From positions 62,250-126,249 of the forward strand of contig NZ_JAFDOE010000009.1 of NCBI RefSeq assembly GCF_018342065.1: a stretch of DNA of 64,000 nt, given 5' to 3'. Below the pieces are notes generated by a model. That model saw only the letters and a program-made list of their open reading frames with translations, ran no database searches and was not told the origin of the DNA. Origin of the DNA: Citrobacter sp. FP75 (GTDB taxonomy: Bacteria > Pseudomonadota > Gammaproteobacteria > Enterobacterales > Enterobacteriaceae). Shown piece after piece: positions 59,872 to 64,000 of the stretch. Within the stretch, counting starts at the first letter, position 1, and each line of letters begins with the position of its first letter. The translations under genes were made by a program, and so were the position numbers.

Positions 59872-60696
59872 ATGGTTGCCACTGTCCCCGCGAAACGCGG
59901 TAGAAAACCCGCCGCTACTACTACGCCTGCAACCGGGCAGGTTCAGTCTTTGACCCGGGGTCTGAAACTACTGGAATGGATTGCGGAATCCAACGGCAGC
60001 GTGGCGCTGACCGAGCTGGCGCAGCAGGCTGGTCTGCCCAATTCCACCACGCACCGTTTATTGACCACGATGCAGCAGCAGGGTTTTGTCCGTCAGGTGG
60101 GCGAATTAGGCCACTGGGCCGTGGGCGCACATGCGTTTATCGTCGGCAGCAGCTTCTTGCAAAGTCGCAACCTGCTGGCGATTGTCCACCCGATTCTGCG
60201 CAAGCTGATGGAAGATTCCGGTGAAACGGTGAATCTGGCCGTGCTGGATCACAGCGACCATCAGGCGATTATCATCGACCAGGTGCAGTGCACGCAGCTG
60301 ATGCGCATGTCTGCCCCCATCGGTGGCAAGCTGCCGATGCACGCCTCTGGCGCGGGTAAAGCCTTCCTGGCGCAATTAAGCGAAGAACAGGTTACCGGCC
60401 TGCTGCATCGTAAGGGTCTGCACGCTTATACCCACGCCACGCTGGTCTCGCCGGTACATCTGAAAGAGGATTTGGCTCAGACGCGCAAGCGCGGGTATTC
60501 GTTTGATGATGAGGAACATGCGTTGGGCCTGCGTTGTATAGCATCGTGCATTTACGACGAACATCGCGAGCCGTTTGCCGCCATTTCCATCTCCGGCCCG
60601 ATTTCGCGCATTACCGACGACCGCGTCACTGAGTTCGGCGCCATGGCGATCAAAGCGGCGAAAGAAGTGACGCTGGCGTATGGCGGGTTTCGTTAA
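59872..60696 (+). CDS. iclR: Acetate operon repressor IclR
   Basis: A 274-residue repressor of the aceBAK operon. A short basic tail precedes the winged helix-turn-helix (VALTELAQQAGLPNSTTHRLLTTMQQQGFVR, about residues 43-73) and a GAF-like effector domain binding glyoxylate or pyruvate (GGKLPMHASGAGKAFLA, CIASCIYDEHREPFAAISISGP). AAAGGAG precedes the ATG. It is convergent with aceK; in E. coli K-12 arpA lies between them, but here only 50 bp with a REP unit do. Confidence 0.97.
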   Translation: MVATVPAKRGRKPAATTTPATGQVQSLTRGLKLLEWIAESNGSVALTELAQQAGLPNSTTHRLLTTMQQQGFVRQVGELGHWAVGAHAFIVGSSFLQSRNLLAIVHPILRKLMEDSGETVNLAVLDHSDHQAIIIDQVQCTQLMRMSAPIGGKLPMHASGAGKAFLAQLSEEQVTGLLHRKGLHAYTHATLVSPVHLKEDLAQTRKRGYSFDDEEHALGLRCIASCIYDEHREPFAAISISGPISRITDDRVTEFGAMAIKAAKEVTLAYGGFR

Positions 60697-60702
60697 GAAA
60701 GG

Positions 60703-60742
60703 GTTGCCGGAGGGCGGCGAAAACGCCTTATCCGGCCTACAG
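60703..60742. repeat. REP element between iclR and aceK
   Basis: GTTGCCGGAGGGCGGCG...CGCCTTATCCGGCCTAC is a typical REP unit filling the gap between the convergent genes. Confidence 0.85.
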
Positions 60743-60746
60743 ACAA

Positions 60747-62480
<1,734 letters not shown>

Positions 62481-62487
62481 TCATCAG

Positions 62488-62566
62488 TTGCCGGATGGCG
62501 GTGCAAGCACCTTATCCCGCCTACGGTTTAGGGTAGGCCGGATAAGCGTAAGCGCCATCCGGCATG
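62488..62566. repeat. REP pair (BIME) between aceA and aceK
   Basis: GTTGCCGGATGGCGGTGC...CACCTTATCCCGCCTAC and the inverted unit GTAGGCCGGATAAGCG...CGCCATCCGGCATGGC form a two-unit BIME. E. coli has REP sequences at this same junction. Confidence 0.9.
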
Positions 62567-62568
62567 GC

Positions 62569-63873
62569 TTAGAACTGTGATTCTTCAGTAGACCCGGTCA
62601 GCGCGGTAACGGATGACGCGCCGCCCTGAATAATGGTCGTCACTTTGTCGAAGTAGCCGGTACCCACTTCCTGTTGGTGGGACACAAAGGTGTAACCGTC
62701 TTTAGCTGCCGCAAATTCTGGCTGCTGAACCTTCTCAACATAGTGGCGCATACCTTCACCCTGTGCATAGGAATGTGCGAGGTCGAACATGTTGAACCAC
62801 ATGCTATGGATACCCGCCAGGGTAATAAACTGATACTTATAGCCCATGTCCGACAGCTGCTGCTGGAAGCTGGCAATGGTTTTATCATCCAGATTCTTCT
62901 GCCAGTTAAACGACGGTGAACAGTTGTAGGCCAGCAGTTTGCCTGGGTATTTGGCGTGGATCGCATCGGCAAAGCGGCGTGCCAGCTCGAGATCCGGCGT
63001 GGAGGTTTCACACCACACCAGATCCGCATACGGTGCGTAAGCCAGACCGCGGCTGATCGCCTGCTCAATACCCGCATGGGTACGGTAGAACCCTTCGCTG
63101 GTGCGCTCGCCGGTAATGAACTCGCTGTCATACAGGTCACAGTCAGAGGTGATCAAATCCGCCGCGTCGGCATCGGTACGGGCAATAACCAGCGTCGGGA
63201 CACCCATGACGTCAGCCGCCAGACGTGCCGCTACCAGCTTCTGGATAGCTTCCTGAGTCGGTACCAGAACCTTGCCACCCATGTGACCGCATTTTTTCAC
63301 CGATGCGAGCTGATCTTCGAAGTGAACCGCCGCTGCACCGGCTTCAATCATCGATTTCATCAGTTCAAACGCGTTCAGTACGCCACCAAAACCGGCCTCG
63401 GCATCGGCAACGATCGGCAGGAAGTAATCCACATAGCGCGGATCGTTCGGCTCAATACCCGTTGACCATTGGATCTGATCCGCACGACGGAAAGTGTTAT
63501 TGATCCGATCCACGACGGCTGGCACAGAGTTCGCCGGATACAGAGATTGATCCGGATACATACTGGAGGCCAGGTTTGCATCTGCCGCCACCTGCCAGCC
63601 AGAAAGGTAGACTGCTTCAATACCGGCTTTCGCCTGCTGCAATGCCTGACCGCCCGTCAGCGCACCGAGGCTGTTGATATAACCTTTCTTCGATTCGCCG
63701 TGCAGCAAACGCCACATTTTCGCCGCACCAAGCTGCGCCAGCGTGCATTCCGGGTTGACCGAGCCACGTAATTTCACCACTTCCTCCGCGCTGTACGGGC
63801 GGGTAATGCCTTCCCAGCGCGGTTGTGTCCATTCTTTCTGTAATTCTTCGATTTGTTGGGTACGGGTTTTCAT
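62569..63873 (-). CDS. aceA: Isocitrate lyase AceA
   Basis: A 434-residue tetrameric TIM-barrel enzyme cleaving isocitrate to glyoxylate and succinate, the first step of the glyoxylate bypass. The catalytic cysteine lies in [13 protein letters not shown] near residue 195, with Mg-binding ADAEAGFGG and the NCSPSFNW block. I chose the ATG at 63873 ([12 protein letters not shown]), matching E. coli in start and length; an ATG five codons upstream is less likely. It follows aceB. Confidence 0.98.
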   Translation of the reverse strand: MKTRTQQIEELQKEWTQPRWEGITRPYSAEEVVKLRGSVNPECTLAQLGAAKMWRLLHGESKKGYINSLGALTGGQALQQAKAGIEAVYLSGWQVAADANLASSMYPDQSLYPANSVPAVVDRINNTFRRADQIQWSTGIEPNDPRYVDYFLPIVADAEAGFGGVLNAFELMKSMIEAGAAAVHFEDQLASVKKCGHMGGKVLVPTQEAIQKLVAARLAADVMGVPTLVIARTDADAADLITSDCDLYDSEFITGERTSEGFYRTHAGIEQAISRGLAYAPYADLVWCETSTPDLELARRFADAIHAKYPGKLLAYNCSPSFNWQKNLDDKTIASFQQQLSDMGYKYQFITLAGIHSMWFNMFDLAHSYAQGEGMRHYVEKVQQPEFAAAKDGYTFVSHQQEVGTGYFDKVTTIIQGGASSVTALTGSTEESQF

Positions 63874-63904
63874 GTGCAGATGCTCCATATTGTTTTGTGG
63901 TGAA

Positions 63905-64000
63905 TTAGGCCAACAGGCGGTAGCCCGGTAACGTCAGGAAGTCGATTAACTCGTCGGAGGTGGTGATTTGCTCCATCAGGCGCGCGGCATCGTCAAAACG
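63905..64000 (-). CDS. aceB: Malate synthase A, C-terminal end (partial)
   Basis: Only the last 31 codons are in the window. The reading frame ends in [12 protein letters not shown] and a TAA at 63905-63907, the C terminus of malate synthase A. The gene continues beyond the window. It is the first gene of aceBAK and condenses glyoxylate with acetyl-CoA to malate. Confidence 0.9.
   Translation of the reverse strand, partial: RFDDAARLMEQITTSDELIDFLTLPGYRLLA

Overview
The window is a stretch of enterobacterial chromosome, most like Citrobacter or a close relative in the Escherichia/Salmonella/Citrobacter group. Nearly all proteins are close to the E. coli K-12 proteins as I remember them, and gene order follows the K-12 91-92 min region (yjcE-ghxP-soxR-soxS-pdeC-yjcB-ssb-uvrA ... 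metH-iclR-aceK-aceA-aceB). It differs by accessory insertions and losses. Genus is an inference from protein divergence and the presence of a sorbose locus; species is not resolved. I see no rRNA, tRNA, CRISPR, prophage or insertion sequence.

Layout. 1-8 kb: a LysR regulator, the YjcE antiporter, the GhxP purine permease with a cluster of PurR-like boxes, the sRNA SraL, the SoxR/SoxS redox switch, the c-di-GMP phosphodiesterase PdeC and YjcB. 8-12 kb: ssb and uvrA, divergent around a LexA box. 12-18 kb: yjbR, aphA, tyrB, alr, dnaB and, divergently, qor. 18-24 kb: pspG, dusA, a cupin gene not in the K-12 order, zur, yjbJ, dinF, lexA, dgkA. 24-28 kb: plsB, ubiA, ubiC. 28-36 kb: the maltose regulon malM-lamB-malK / malE-malF-malG around a MalT/CRP control region. 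36-40 kb: psiE and the exopolysaccharide operon yjbEFGH. 40-45.5 kb: pgi, lysC, yjbD, rluF. 45.5-53.3 kb: accessory block with the L-sorbose operon sorCDFBAME, a shikimate-dehydrogenase-like gene at its end, a short orphan reading frame and a HigBA-type toxin-antitoxin pair. 53.5-64 kb: pepE, yjbB, metH, iclR, aceK, aceA and the end of aceB (glyoxylate bypass).

How the parts work together. SorF/B/A/M import and phosphorylate L-sorbose, SorE reduces sorbose-1-phosphate to glucitol-6-phosphate, SorD oxidises that to fructose-6-phosphate, and SorC regulates; three GCACA-n-TGTGC palindromes upstream of sorC are candidate operators. MalEFGK with LamB import maltodextrins. LexA, UvrA, SSB and DinF share SOS control. 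IclR, AceK, AceA and AceB control and run the glyoxylate shunt.

Most interesting non-routine signals: (1) the lysC leader appears to have lost its lysine riboswitch while keeping the 3' end of the leader; (2) ERIC elements sit inside the malE-malF and dnaB-alr junctions, and a shortened ERIC-like element lies between the pgi stop codon and its terminator; (3) the sor locus carries an extra AroE-like gene and is followed by a toxin-antitoxin pair with a 70-codon open stretch in frame after the antitoxin; (4) four PurR-like boxes lie upstream of ghxP; (5) yjbQ, xylE, yjbT and arpA are missing from their K-12 positions. I found nothing that clearly amounts to a wholly new multi-gene system.
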